64,000 nt of DNA. Origin: Craspedostauros australis (taxonomy: Eukaryota; Bacillariophyta; Bacillariophyceae; Mastogloiales; Achnanthaceae). The stretch covers positions 1,240,001 through 1,304,000 of the forward strand of contig JAMXDE010000007.1 of NCBI GenBank assembly GCA_026770025.1, in the 5' to 3' direction. The notes under the pieces were generated by a model. It saw nothing but the letters and a program-made list of their open reading frames with translations. It did no database searches and was not told the DNA's origin. Positions 11,644-20,927 of this stretch are shown here, in pieces (the first letter of the stretch is position 1; each line of letters opens with the position of its first letter). The position numbers and the translations under genes are program-made.

Positions 11644-13578
11644 CTACATGACCACGCAGGCACAGCCCTCATCTTGCGCATTGCTCTCCCTTTTTCTCTT
11701 TTCCTCCTTTTTCCTTCTCCTTCTTTCTCGCAATTCAGCTTGCGATAGCGGGGTTGCGTCTGGCGTTGATGCTGGCGTTTGCTTCGGTGATTCCGCAGGC
11801 ATTGTGTCTGGAGCAGGCACTGGAGCAGAAGCAGGTGCTGGTGCGGGTGATTCCGCAGGCGTTTTTTCTGGAGCAGGCACTGGAGCAGGTGCAGGGGCCG
11901 GCTTGGACACAACCGGCGGTGCTTTCACTGCTGGTTTCGGTTGAGTCTGGACATTTTCCTTATCGTGTACCGCCGGCGCTGGTGTCGGTTTCTTCATTTG
12001 ATACTTGTAGATTTTCTTTGGCGACGACGGCGGCTCGGAATCTGCTGGCTGCTTGGTTGGGGACGGCGGCTTCCATCGGTTGGGCGTCGGCTTCAAATCT
12101 GCTGGCGGCGTGGTCCGGGACGGCGGCTTCCATTGGTTGGGCGTCGACGTATTCGCATAGATCTTGCGCCCGAACGGATTATCGTTGTTCTGCTTCTGCT
12201 TGCGACGATGCTCCTCCTCCTTCTGAATGGCCAATTCCGCCACGCGCGCCTTATCGGGATTCTGCTTGCGTTCCTCCCGCTCTTCCTTGTAGGCCATGGT
12301 TTGGAATGGATTCGGATTCTCGCACCATCGACACGGGCACTTTTGCAGCACGCGCAGTTCGGCATTGTGCTTGCCGAGTCGCAACGTGCGTTCGCGCGCC
12401 ATCGTCGCTGCCAGGCTTCCGAGCTGGTTGCCCGCCACGTTGGTGCTGCTGGATGGCGCGCCGTGGTTGGACGTCGGTTTGAGCTCGAACTGTGGCAGCT
12501 TCTGCGTGGGCAGCTTGACGTCCTTGGCCGTTTTGTAGTTGAGGAACTCCAGCGCCTGCTCCAGCTCCCACTCCTTATCCTTATCCTGCTCCTTGGACTT
12601 TTTCTGCAAGAATTCGTCAATGAGGAACTGCTGACGCGCTATCCTGCGTCCCTTCTTGTCGAAGTGGTTGGAATGGTCGATGCCGTCTTTTTCGCGGAAG
12701 GCGCTCTTGACCTTCTTCGGTTCCTCGACGTAGTTGGTGGTCTCGACGGCCTTGAGGCGCTTCGTCACTCCCAACGAAGCAGCCTGCTTGACGATGGTGT
12801 TGTGCGCAGACCGGAAGTAGTGCTTGCGCAGATCCGCGGGACCGCCCCAAGTGTCGTCGTCCTTCGACTTGAGATGCGACTTTTCGACAGCAACCGCTTC
12901 CACCACCTTCTCCCTGCCTTTGACGAGGAACCGGCCGAGCCCCGCCGCCTCGTCGGCAATGGAGAGCAGGGGAACGGGCCTCTCCGCCTCGGGCTGCGGC
13001 TTGGCCTCGGGCTGCTCGCTCATGTGCTGGACGCCCGTCTCCTCGATGCGGTCCGTGCGCTTGTTCGCAGCATCCGCGATCATGGCCGCCATGTTGCTGA
13101 GGCCCATGCCGTTCTCGGGCGGCGCCGCGTCGTCGGAATCGTCCACAATGTGCGCCGTGTGGGATCGTATGCTCTCGTAGGCGTCCACGTCCGTGCGCAT
13201 GGTCTCGTCGTGGGCAACGTCCGTGCGCATGGTCTCGTCCATGCCGATGTCCGTGCGCATGGTCTCGTTGTCCATCGTCTCGCGGTCGTCGATGTCGTCG
13301 TCGTTGATATCCTCGTCCGTGTCGATCATGCCGTCGACGCTGCCGTCCGCGTACGTGTCGATGTTGGTGTCGCCGTGCGAGTTGCCGTTGCCGCCGGAGT
13401 CATCGTCGATGTCGTCGTCCTCGTACATCTCCTCCTCCACCAGCTCGTCCTCCAGGATCTCCTCCTCCAGGATCTCCTCCTCTTCGTAGATCTCCTCGTC
13501 CTCGTTCAGTTCCTCCTCCTCCGGTTCCGCCCTCTTGGCTGCGCCGCCGTTTGCTTGGAGTGCAGCTCGGCCGTACAT
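11644..13578 (-). CDS. Acidic 644-aa protein with C-terminal CaaX box
   Basis: The frame opens at an ATG at 13578. Residues 16-65 are almost only Glu and Asp, with Leu/Ile/Tyr between, followed by a further acidic stretch and a short repeat (ETMRTD three times plus a variant). The middle (about 250-480) is charged and helical, with a Cys pair in CPCRWCENPNPFQ. Then come two WKPPS motifs and a long Pro/Ala/Glu tail. The last residues are CACVVM. CVVM fits a CaaX prenylation box (Met-ending boxes are usually farnesylated), and the Cys two residues before it could be palmitoylated. I infer a cytosolic scaffold tethered to a membrane. No known domain was recognised. A very long opposite-strand frame here is a composition effect. 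Confidence 0.75.
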   Translation of the reverse strand: MYGRAALQANGGAAKRAEPEEEELNEDEEIYEEEEILEEEILEDELVEEEMYEDDDIDDDSGGNGNSHGDTNIDTYADGSVDGMIDTDEDINDDDIDDRETMDNETMRTDIGMDETMRTDVAHDETMRTDVDAYESIRSHTAHIVDDSDDAAPPENGMGLSNMAAMIADAANKRTDRIEETGVQHMSEQPEAKPQPEAERPVPLLSIADEAAGLGRFLVKGREKVVEAVAVEKSHLKSKDDDTWGGPADLRKHYFRSAHNTIVKQAASLGVTKRLKAVETTNYVEEPKKVKSAFREKDGIDHSNHFDKKGRRIARQQFLIDEFLQKKSKEQDKDKEWELEQALEFLNYKTAKDVKLPTQKLPQFELKPTSNHGAPSSSTNVAGNQLGSLAATMARERTLRLGKHNAELRVLQKCPCRWCENPNPFQTMAYKEEREERKQNPDKARVAELAIQKEEEHRRKQKQNNDNPFGRKIYANTSTPNQWKPPSRTTPPADLKPTPNRWKPPSPTKQPADSEPPSSPKKIYKYQMKKPTPAPAVHDKENVQTQPKPAVKAPPVVSKPAPAPAPVPAPEKTPAESPAPAPASAPVPAPDTMPAESPKQTPASTPDATPLSQAELRERRRRKKEEKRKRESNAQDEGCACVVM

Positions 13579-14478
13579 GCTTTCTTGCGTGTTCTCCGGT
13601 CGTTGTCGTCGTTGTCGTCGTTGTCGTAGCCGTTGTCGTTTTTGTGGCAGCTATGATAACAACAGCTGCAGCCGAGATACGGGTAGATCGTGCTTCTACG
13701 ATGGCAGAGCTAAGATCGCTTCTCGTGTTTTTCCTTCTTCCTCCTTGCTTCTTGCTTCTTGGTGTTGCCTCGTTTTTGTGTCTTGTCTGGTGCGGTCACA
13801 ACGAATAGCGTGGCAGCACACGGCCGAGGATTCGAACCACAGCGGAAAAGACAGTCACGCAAAATGACTCAATCATAGATTTGTTCGAGTCATTCAGTGG
13901 TATCGACTGTGTGGTACTTCGTTTGAGGAGATGGGGTAAAATACACGTAATTGTTGAAATGTGTGCAATTATTTTGTCGCCATCGTCACGGCAAGGCTCA
14001 TTGGTGCGCGGCAAGACTCATCAGCGCGCAGCGAAGCACGTTTTCAGTGATGTCATTGACTCTCCTCTCCTCTGCAGACAAGCAATCCATTCCGCCTGCT
14101 ACTGCCTCCACATTGCTGCCACACATACCCCCATGGCAGCCATGGCCATCAGCATCGTTGTGCAACATCAGAGAGGCTGGGGATGACAGTCCACGGATCA
14201 GAAGTAACACGATTCATTGCTTGGTGCCGGTCCGATGACGGCATCGTTTACGAACATGGTACCCAGGATGTTATCGTGCTCGCCAACGAAGAGCAGCCTC
14301 AGCGAATCAAACGGGAAGTTTCCACACGATTTGGCGGCGGTGCTCGACTTTATGCCGGTATCACATCGCATCCAAACAATGCCGCATCGTGAGGGCGCGA
14401 ACCGCGGCAACGTGGAGTCGAGTTGAGCACGTCCCGCGCCCACCATCTGGCGAGATCACTGAATTTATGGTCTCTTCT
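13579..14478. other. No gene seen
   Basis: The first 50-100 bp carry a GTCGTC-type triplet run (13600-13640) that probably belongs to the 5' leader or promoter of the minus-strand gene. The rest has only short frames. It ends at the left terminal inverted repeat of the transposon. Confidence 0.5.
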
Positions 14479-14493
14479 GGGGCTTCCGGTAAA
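14479..14493 (+). repeat. Left terminal inverted repeat
   Basis: GGGGCTTCCGGTAAA is identical to the reverse complement of 20057-20071. The following 100 bp contain four CGGAC motifs; the right end has at least two, possible transposase-binding sites. Confidence 0.75.
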
Positions 14494-14649
14494 ACGGACT
14501 ATCGGACTAACGGACAACAACACAATTGCTTTTACGGACATTTGCAGCCATGAATGCGAGTTATTTAGTCGCGGTTTGGATGTCGTCTCCGACAGTTTTT
14601 AGTTTCAATCCGTGATTGAAATGTCTCTCAGCTGCAGCGAAACAAAACG

Positions 14650-14818
14650 TGCCCTAATTTAGGGCACGTGTTGAAAAGGTGCCCTATTTAGAGCACGTTT
14701 TGAAAAGATGCCCTATTTAGGGCACGTTTTGAAAAGATGCCCTATTTAGAGCACGTTTTGAAAAGGTGCCCTATTTAGAGCACGTTTTGAAAAGATGCCC
14801 TATTTAGGGCACGTTTTC
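14650..14818 (+). repeat. Left array of 29-bp palindromic repeats
   Basis: Six head-to-tail copies. Each has an 18-bp core, GTGCCCTATTTAGGGCAC or close variants (A for the first G, or AGAGCAC at the right arm), followed by an 11-bp spacer GTTTTGAAAAG. Perfect cores can fold on themselves. The direction given by the spacer is the same as in the right array, so the two arrays are direct repeats of each other, unlike the terminal inverted repeats. Confidence 0.9.
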
Positions 14819-14888
14819 ACAGTAGCCCAGAAGCGTGGGGCACATCTCGAGGAAGCATCTTTGGAGAGTGATGTCCTGCAATCAGCGT

Positions 14889-14968
14889 GGATGGTTTTGG
14901 GTGTGCTCTATTTTAGTCTACTTTAACACGACTCATCACCCACAAAACTCCACAACTAGTGTTGTCGC
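14889..14968 (+). repeat. 80-bp dispersed repeat, copy 2
   Basis: It has 64 of 80 positions identical to 11343-11422. It lies between the left array and the 3' end of the first accessory gene of the transposon. Confidence 0.65.
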
Positions 14969-15118
14969 TTGCAAGCTCAACGCATTTTCCGTTCTTTGCA
15001 GGGAGTAGGGAGAGAGTGCCTAATTTCGCGCTCCACTGCCCTTGTCCACACAACTATCAGAGACATCATTGGAGAACTAGTTGCACAATATCAGGAATCC
15101 ATACTGCAGTACTCTACT

Positions 15119-16195
15119 CTATTTTGTTTTCGATGCACCCTTTCTTCGGAGTGCCTCTATCTTGTCATTCTTTGACTGCTCTCTATTGCTCAAATAGTTC
15201 TTGTATTTGCGGAGGCGCTGCTCTTGTGCCACATGATTTCTGAATTTGGCCATTGGCACTGTTTGGAACACCTCCTTGGAGTCATAGAATTGCCGAATTG
15301 TCATGCCATTGCCTTCGTTGTTCTTCATTGCAGTTTTCAGAGATGTTTGGATATCTGATCCCTCCCATTGTGGTTCTCCAAGATGGTTCGTTGCTGGTTT
15401 TGTGTGATTGTTTGCATAGTTGTCAAAAGCACGCTGGTCAATCTCTTTCCGTTCATCATTTGCGGCAATCTGTCGTCGGAGGGTATTCAGACGACCTGCA
15501 AATTTTGCTGGATCATACTTTGAAAGCTCCGGTATCATATGATAGACTTCCCGTGGTGGAGGAGGATTGTTTTCTTTTTGCTTCTGGCCTCGCTTTTGTC
15601 CCACCTTTGAAATGTCTCCTCTGACGATGGCTTCACGAAGCAATTCCTTTGCCTTGCTGTGGCGCCATTCAACAGCAGGCTCGATGAATGCCAGTTTTGA
15701 GGTGCCTGTTGGGTTGGTTTTCCGTGGCAGTGCAGCTGGCTTTGCACAAGCCATCCTGTTTCTTGTTGCAACAAGATTTGATGATGGGCGTGCTGACTTG
15801 GTTGTGCACCTTGATGGTATCTGCCGATGAGTGTCCATACCTTGCTGCATTGGAGGGGTTGGCGTTGAAGCATGGGGCGTCGAGGAAATTCTCCTGTTGC
15901 CCTGGATGGATGTTGTTTGAGGCGTGGTCTTGGTGTTCACGCGCAGACGCCCTGCTGACAGGCATGGGGTGGTCTTCCTTGTACTTGGTGGCCTGTTCTT
16001 GTGGTGTGCCATTGTTGTTGTGGTCGATGCCTGTGCCTCCTTTGAGGTGTCTTGGTTTTGTTTTGTCATCACCATGATGCACCCCTCTGTTTTTGAAACA
16101 TGTGCGTGTGTGATTTCATGGATCAAGTTTCCTGTGATCCTCGATCTCTCTGTTTCCGATGTGGGTTGTGGCATTGGCCCGCTGTCGCTGTCCAT
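15119..16195 (-). CDS. Transposon accessory protein, 358 aa
   Basis: The minus-strand frame starts at an ATG at 16195. The first 180 residues are Thr/Pro/Gln-rich and probably disordered. From about residue 180 there is a compact charged domain with VEWRHSKAKELLREAIVRGDI, then EVYHMIPELSKYDPAKFAGRLNTLRRQI. This pattern (W..S.AK.LL, then EVY...PE...Y....F..RL..LR) I have met in uncharacterised proteins of transposon-rich eukaryotes, but I cannot name a family. The C-terminus is Lys/Arg-rich. Sitting inside the transposon with the transposase, it could be the DNA-binding partner, as Myb-like proteins are in Harbinger elements; this is inference. Confidence 0.65.
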   Translation of the reverse strand: MDSDSGPMPQPTSETERSRITGNLIHEITHAHVSKTEGCIMVMTKQNQDTSKEAQASTTTTMAHHKNRPPSTRKTTPCLSAGRLRVNTKTTPQTTSIQGNRRISSTPHASTPTPPMQQGMDTHRQIPSRCTTKSARPSSNLVATRNRMACAKPAALPRKTNPTGTSKLAFIEPAVEWRHSKAKELLREAIVRGDISKVGQKRGQKQKENNPPPPREVYHMIPELSKYDPAKFAGRLNTLRRQIAANDERKEIDQRAFDNYANNHTKPATNHLGEPQWEGSDIQTSLKTAMKNNEGNGMTIRQFYDSKEVFQTVPMAKFRNHVAQEQRLRKYKNYLSNREQSKNDKIEALRRKGASKTK

Positions 16196-16549
16196 TTCTT
16201 CTGGCGATGTCTCTTGGTTGTGGTGACGCCGCCTTCTGTGGGGCTAATTTAGTACCTGCCAACAGCTGAGGAAAATGCAAACTGTATCGTTGGTTCGAAC
16301 GTCAGGACAGGGCACGAGGTCGTCCGTGGTGCGTGAGGACGGACAGAGAGAGTCCTGGACATGCTCCTCGACGGTTTGATTGGCAGCAAGGTTCGTACGT
16401 CGAGCTGCTGTGTGGTTGTGCCACTGAACATCGTCAGGTTTCGATTGGCATCGTCGTGGGTTGTTGCCGGTTATTGTTTCTTCGCCGCTGGGCCGGCGTT
16501 GCTTCATTGTGGTGGTTGATGCTCTCAAATTCGCGTCTTGATCATAATC

Positions 16550-18390
16550 ATGCCATCGACACCACCGAAACAGACACCACCACCATACGCCAGCCCGCAG
16601 CGCATCCGCCTGCCAACGTGTGTCCTTGCCTCCCTTGCTCAAGACATCGAAGACGAAGGAGGTATCCAGCATTTCAACCGTCTTGGAAAGCAGCCAACGA
16701 AGATACTCTGCGACAGGAATCCGGAACTCTACGGCGAAAAACTGTCTGCTCGTCGGAATGCCATCCGCAAGAAAGTAGTCAAGTGGAAGCAACTCAACAC
16801 CATTGACTACGAGCAGAAAGTAATCAAGGCTCTTGGCATCAAGAGAAATAGAGGACCACAACAGCTGCAGAGAACGCCATCCACAAGCAACAGTATTGAT
16901 GATCTGACATCCAGCATCCAACATCTCAGCTTGTCATCGCCAAATCAAACCAAATACGCACTGTCTGTGAAGCCAACGCCATCGTCGAGCAGACTCATCA
17001 GTCCAAAATCATTGCTGCATACCCCACAGCATCAATTGAAGATGGATTCAAGCCAAGGAAACATTGGTGGGTCCCTTACATTGTCTGCAATGCAATGAAA
17101 CACAATGCAACCCCCCCCCCCCCCCCCCCCCCCAACTCACACCACCTTGCTTCTTTGTCATCATCTTTCCCTCTTCTTATCCACAGCAACCACGACCGTT
17201 GACATCGCAAATTTTCATGCGAATCGAGAAGTGAAGGTGGTGCCTCTGACTAACATCCCTGCCATCAAATCCCGTGCCAACCACAACATCTCCATGTTCC
17301 AAGGATACATGATCATATGTCAGATCGAACAACGAGTCACCCGGGCCTACAACAACATTGAGGTGTACATGGCACAGATCATTGCCAACAATGAGGTGCT
17401 CATCACACTACCAGCCATCGAACACGCGTTTTTCGAAAATCGTGAAGACTTTGCCAAGAAGCTGACACCTGATGAGCTCGCAGGCTTAGACAACGCCATC
17501 AACAAGCTCCCAAAGAGTGGAGGGCCAGAACTCAAACAGATACGTCTGATCTTCCCCAGCGATCATGTATTGGACGTGACCGAGATTCAGGAGGACTCCG
17601 AGGATGGCATCATCGACCCCAAACTGATCCGTGCAAAGTGGAAAGAGACACCCAGCTCTGGCGTTTCTGAGCGATACGTTGTGTGGAAGGTTGCACGCGC
17701 AGATATCGAACCTGAGAAACGCGGTCCTGCGCAGAAGATCCGCAAGAGCCGTCTTGCTCGCCAGCTGAGTGGAGAAGACGATGAAGGTATGCTTTGATGG
17801 GGCTTTGCATGCATGAAGAGTGCTCTACGTCCTAATCGTTCTAACCATCACATTCAAATTGGCTCGACTTGACTCTCTCACTGTTCACAATCATAGGCTG
17901 CAATGGGACTGACGCACCATCCATGTACGATGAGTACACAGTTGCATCTGAGATGAGCTCGAAATGCAACATCTCCGCCAACACACCAGCCCCTTTCCCA
18001 GTCCACAGCTCCTCCAATTTCCGTGGGGGAGCTCGGACCAACGAAATCCACCAACCTCTCGCAGTTTCTTCAGCGGGTGGCATCCCTCCAGTGCAGGAAG
18101 CTCCCCCAGCAAACAATTCGTACAACCCTCAAGCATATAGAGCATTTGAAACATCTAGTGGAGATGGGGACAGCGCTCTCTCTTCTTTGGCTGTTGCTGC
18201 TGCACAAGAGCCATCAAGCCAGTATGCATCAACAGAAGACAGCTCCTCGCATGATTCGGAAGTTCTCGCACTTGCCAGTCAAGCAATTGCGAGCATGCGG
18301 AGCCACATCGCAGACGGTCAGCACACTCTCGACTTCATGATGCATGATGAGACCATGCAGAACAAGCGATTCAAAAGCGGGGAACCATAA
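16550..18390 (+). CDS. Transposon accessory protein, three exons, 536 aa
   Basis: The coding sequence is 16550-17066, 17187-17786 and 17897-18390. Donors are GTGGGT (less canonical) and GTATGC, acceptors CCACAG and TCATAG. Both introns are phase 1 and the joined frame is open for 536 codons. The N-terminal ~80 residues form a charged helical domain (LASLAQDIEDEGGIQHF, then NPELYGEKLSARRNAIRKK). A ~200-residue core encoded by exon 2 ends in a basic patch (QKIRKSRLARQL), possibly a nuclear signal, and the tail is Ser/Gln/Ala-rich. The layout recalls the accessory protein at 23180-25777, including an N-terminal small domain and an (L/V)xxP..xxD segment in the core. No named family was recognised. 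Its role in transposition is inferred from location. Confidence 0.65.
17067..17186 (+). other. Intron 1 of the accessory gene, with 23-C run
   Basis: This 120-bp intron has a run of 23 cytosines (17111-17133) and then a pyrimidine-rich tract up to the CCACAG acceptor. The C run may enlarge the polypyrimidine tract; such a tract is also prone to slippage and sequencing error. Confidence 0.6.
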
Positions 18391-18547
18391 CCAATCAATT
18401 TAGCATGCGACACTTCATTGTAGCATTTTTCTATACATGGTAAGATCCACAGTTTTGCGGAGCACACAATCACACGCATCAACAATAATATCTAAAAGTT
18501 GGCATTCCAAGAAACAGTAGTACTCTATTGATGTCTGCTTTATGTGC

Positions 18548-19534
18548 TCAGACGTATGTATCGAAGATTGGCTGTTCAAGTTCCATTTTGTATTGGCACA
18601 GAACGCAGACGGCCTCAAAGCAGGTGGAGAATTTTGGCACTTTGTGTCGGAATTTGCTGCTGCACACACCGAAGGTCTTTGTGAGATTGTTGAATGCCTC
18701 CACACGCATGCGCGCTCGCGCTTTGAACTTTGCAACTTCTGGGCTGTCATCGGTGTTCGGTGTGCTGAGGATTGTTGGATACCCAACATACCCATTGTCA
18801 GCAATGCCCATCTTTCCTATGGATTCGAGTTTCTGCTTCAGACCGTGGTCTTTGAATATAGATACATCGTTTGTTCCTGCTTTGAATGGCCCATTCATCC
18901 AAATCAACCGACTCTCTGAAACTGCCAATGCTAGTTCATAGTTCATCCCTGCACGATGAAACTTGTGTGAATAGTAGGTCTTGTCTTGTGGCAGTGTGGG
19001 ATGGTTTGGTTCCTCAATGCGACAGTGGGTACCATCAACACACACAACCCAGATGTCGCTATGGTAGTTGTGAGCTGGCCAAATGATCTTTTGGGCTTTC
19101 AGAGCTTGCACCTTCTCAAGATAGTGCCATGTGTGTGCTCGAAGAGTCTTTGAGCTCAAGGCGAATGTTGCCTCTCGTCCATCCTCTGTCTGATATGTCT
19201 TGATGAAGTGAAGGGCCATCAGCAATCGCTCTACTTTGATGGTTGATGGATCCATTCTGGCAGCAGCCACTTTTGTTGTCTGGAGATCCTCGAAGACTTG
19301 GCAGCATACTGCCGGGGATACACCAAAGTGAGCTCGAAACCGGTTGGCGTTGGTGTTGCTCCCAGCCTTGACTCGATTGATCTGCTTGTCGGTGTACAGC
19401 AGGCGCAAGCCAAGCATCATGGCTTCATGATGGGTGAACTGTATTGTTGGGTTCATGACTGCACGGTTGCAGATGGGTGTTGGTTGCTTGGTTTGTGGCA
19501 ATGTGTTTGGTTCATGTGGAGCCACCTCCCTCAT
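18548..19534 (-). CDS. DDE_4 (Harbinger-like) transposase, 328 aa
   Basis: The frame begins at an ATG at 19534. Residues 30-150 form the helical N-terminal region (TDKQINRVKAGSNT, then LLMALHFIKTYQTEDGR), typical of the DNA-binding part. The catalytic core has VCVDGTHCRIEEP (Asp167), GTNDVSIFKD (Asp223), IADNGYVGYP and RMRVEAFNNL (Glu279). These match the spacing of the DDE triad in Harbinger/DDE_4 enzymes, which cut DNA ends and join them to a target in the nucleus. All three acidic residues are present and the frame is unbroken, so the enzyme could be active. The nearest relative in the window is the spliced transposase at 28371-29580. Confidence 0.85.
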   Translation of the reverse strand: MREVAPHEPNTLPQTKQPTPICNRAVMNPTIQFTHHEAMMLGLRLLYTDKQINRVKAGSNTNANRFRAHFGVSPAVCCQVFEDLQTTKVAAARMDPSTIKVERLLMALHFIKTYQTEDGREATFALSSKTLRAHTWHYLEKVQALKAQKIIWPAHNYHSDIWVVCVDGTHCRIEEPNHPTLPQDKTYYSHKFHRAGMNYELALAVSESRLIWMNGPFKAGTNDVSIFKDHGLKQKLESIGKMGIADNGYVGYPTILSTPNTDDSPEVAKFKARARMRVEAFNNLTKTFGVCSSKFRHKVPKFSTCFEAVCVLCQYKMELEQPIFDTYV

Positions 19535-19720
19535 GTTTCAGCATTGACTTTGGCAGTCCCAGCGCAAGCAGAGTGTTGCACAGTCCTGTGCAGTTGCTGT
19601 CACGTTGAATTGACGCGACGTTGATAATCCTCCACTGTCGTGTCGCTGCGTGCGGGGTTGCTGCTGCTCCGTCTGTCATCTGGCTGTCTCCGAACAGCGA
19701 CACGTGGGTGCGAGGGCAAC

Positions 19721-19913
19721 GTGCCCTAAATAGGGCACGTTTTGAAAAGGTGCCCTATTTAGAGCACGTTTTGAAAAGATGCCCTATTTAGAGCACGTTT
19801 TGAAAAGGTGCCCTATTTAGAGCACGTTTTGAAAAGATGCCCTAAATAGGGCACGTTTTGAAAAGGTGCCCTATTTAGAGCACGTTTTGAAAAAGGTGCC
19901 CTAAATAGGGCAT
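19721..19913 (+). repeat. Right array of 29-bp palindromic repeats
   Basis: Seven copies of the same unit as at 14650-14818 in the same orientation. Some cores are GTGCCCTAAATAGGGCAC, a perfect palindrome. The last copy breaks off at GGGCAT, next to CTTTTGACACC. It lies just upstream of the transposase start codon (19534), where it could also act in its promoter. Confidence 0.9.
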
Positions 19914-20056
19914 CTTTTGACACCATACAGATACGAGTCGCGAGTCGCGACGAGAATGTCTGAAGGACATGACAACCATGACTAATAAAATCGCATACAC
20001 GACTAGTATTGTTCTTCAGTTCGCGAACAGTATGTCCGACTTCCCATGTCCGGCAG

Positions 20057-20071
20057 TTTACCGGAAGCCCC
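20057..20071 (-). repeat. Right terminal inverted repeat
   Basis: TTTACCGGAAGCCCC is the exact reverse complement of 14479-14493. Confidence 0.75.
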
Positions 20072-20927
20072 TGACGGAAGAACGATGGTGGATTGGGATG
20101 AGCGCGTTGGCTGCCGTCATTGTTTTGAGCACCATTTTTGGGATGCGGACTTGTCAGGAGTATCGCCAGGCGTTCATCACTGGTGCGCACTATATGTAAT
20201 GGATCATTGCATTGATCAACGGTGGAATGCATGCATCACGCCTCCGCATCTTTTTAAATTCAAGCTCAGCAGAACAACCAAGAGACGATTCAAGAGGATT
20301 CAAGAGGGAGGGAGGGAGAGAAATGAAAACGCGGGCGCCAATTCATCGTTGCAACCGGCTTGTGCGAGACTACGCTTTTCGTGGCATTTGTGGAACACCT
20401 GTTGGCATGGTCAGTATCAGGATCAAAGTGGAGTGACGAGATGAACGCCAGGAGAGGAAGGAGCATCTTGGTCGAGGCGTCGCCTGAGAGAGGCTGCATT
20501 TTGCTGCCTGGGCGTCGATGGAACTCTTTTTCATTCTTGGCGCGAAGGAAGCTCTCTTGTTCTATTTTCCTCTTGGGACGAAAAGAGAAGCACCAGAATC
20601 TCCTTTGTATCGCGTCTGGTTTTAGAGGGAATTTGCATTCCGTGATGGAGGGGTCATTGTGGATGCAGTCATCAGCGCGGTATCAACGTTTCAAACGGCA
20701 ACGCTTCATTCGTACTTCTGCGCACTCTGCTAACCAATGCTTTGCTCCGAAGAGGCAAGTACTTGTGTGTTCATGTAATGCTGGCTGTTATTTACAACTC
20801 CGATAGAGTATCGCAGCGCATTAGCTTGTTACTACGGTCTCGGAACCTCTTGTTACCTTTGCAGATGCTGCTCGTATCTCTCCATCCCCGCGCGAGACGG
20901 GCAGCAACGGATGGGATCCGGGCCACG
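20072..20927. other. No gene seen
   Basis: Only short frames occur. A purine-rich stretch (GGGAGGGAGGGAGAG) lies at about 20309-20323. Confidence 0.5.

Larger units (their letters stand above)
14479..20071. mobile_element. 5.6-kb DDE_4 transposon with palindromic repeat arrays
   Basis: Both ends carry the 15-bp inverted repeat GGGGCTTCCGGTAAA (14479-14493 and its complement 20057-20071). Internal to each terminus lie several CGGAC motifs and then an array of 29-bp units built on a near-perfect palindrome (left 14650-14818, right 19721-19913). Between the arrays are three genes: an accessory gene (15119-16195, minus), a three-exon accessory gene (16550-18390, plus) and a DDE transposase (18548-19534, minus). 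The transposase points to the Harbinger/DDE_4 superfamily. A clear target-site duplication was not found (left flank TTCT, right flank TGAC), so the exact edge could be off by a few bases or the duplication has mutated. All three genes are open, so the copy may be recent. Confidence 0.75.

Noticed and set aside
11941..13629. 562-codon plus-strand frame rich in Leu, Val and Arg
   Set aside because: It mirrors the minus-strand acidic protein; GAG/GAC codons read backwards give Leu/Val runs. No domain is present.
14650..14818. CRISPR-like array
   Set aside because: The units are near-identical including their 11-bp spacers, there are no unique spacers and no cas genes, and the context is a eukaryotic transposon.
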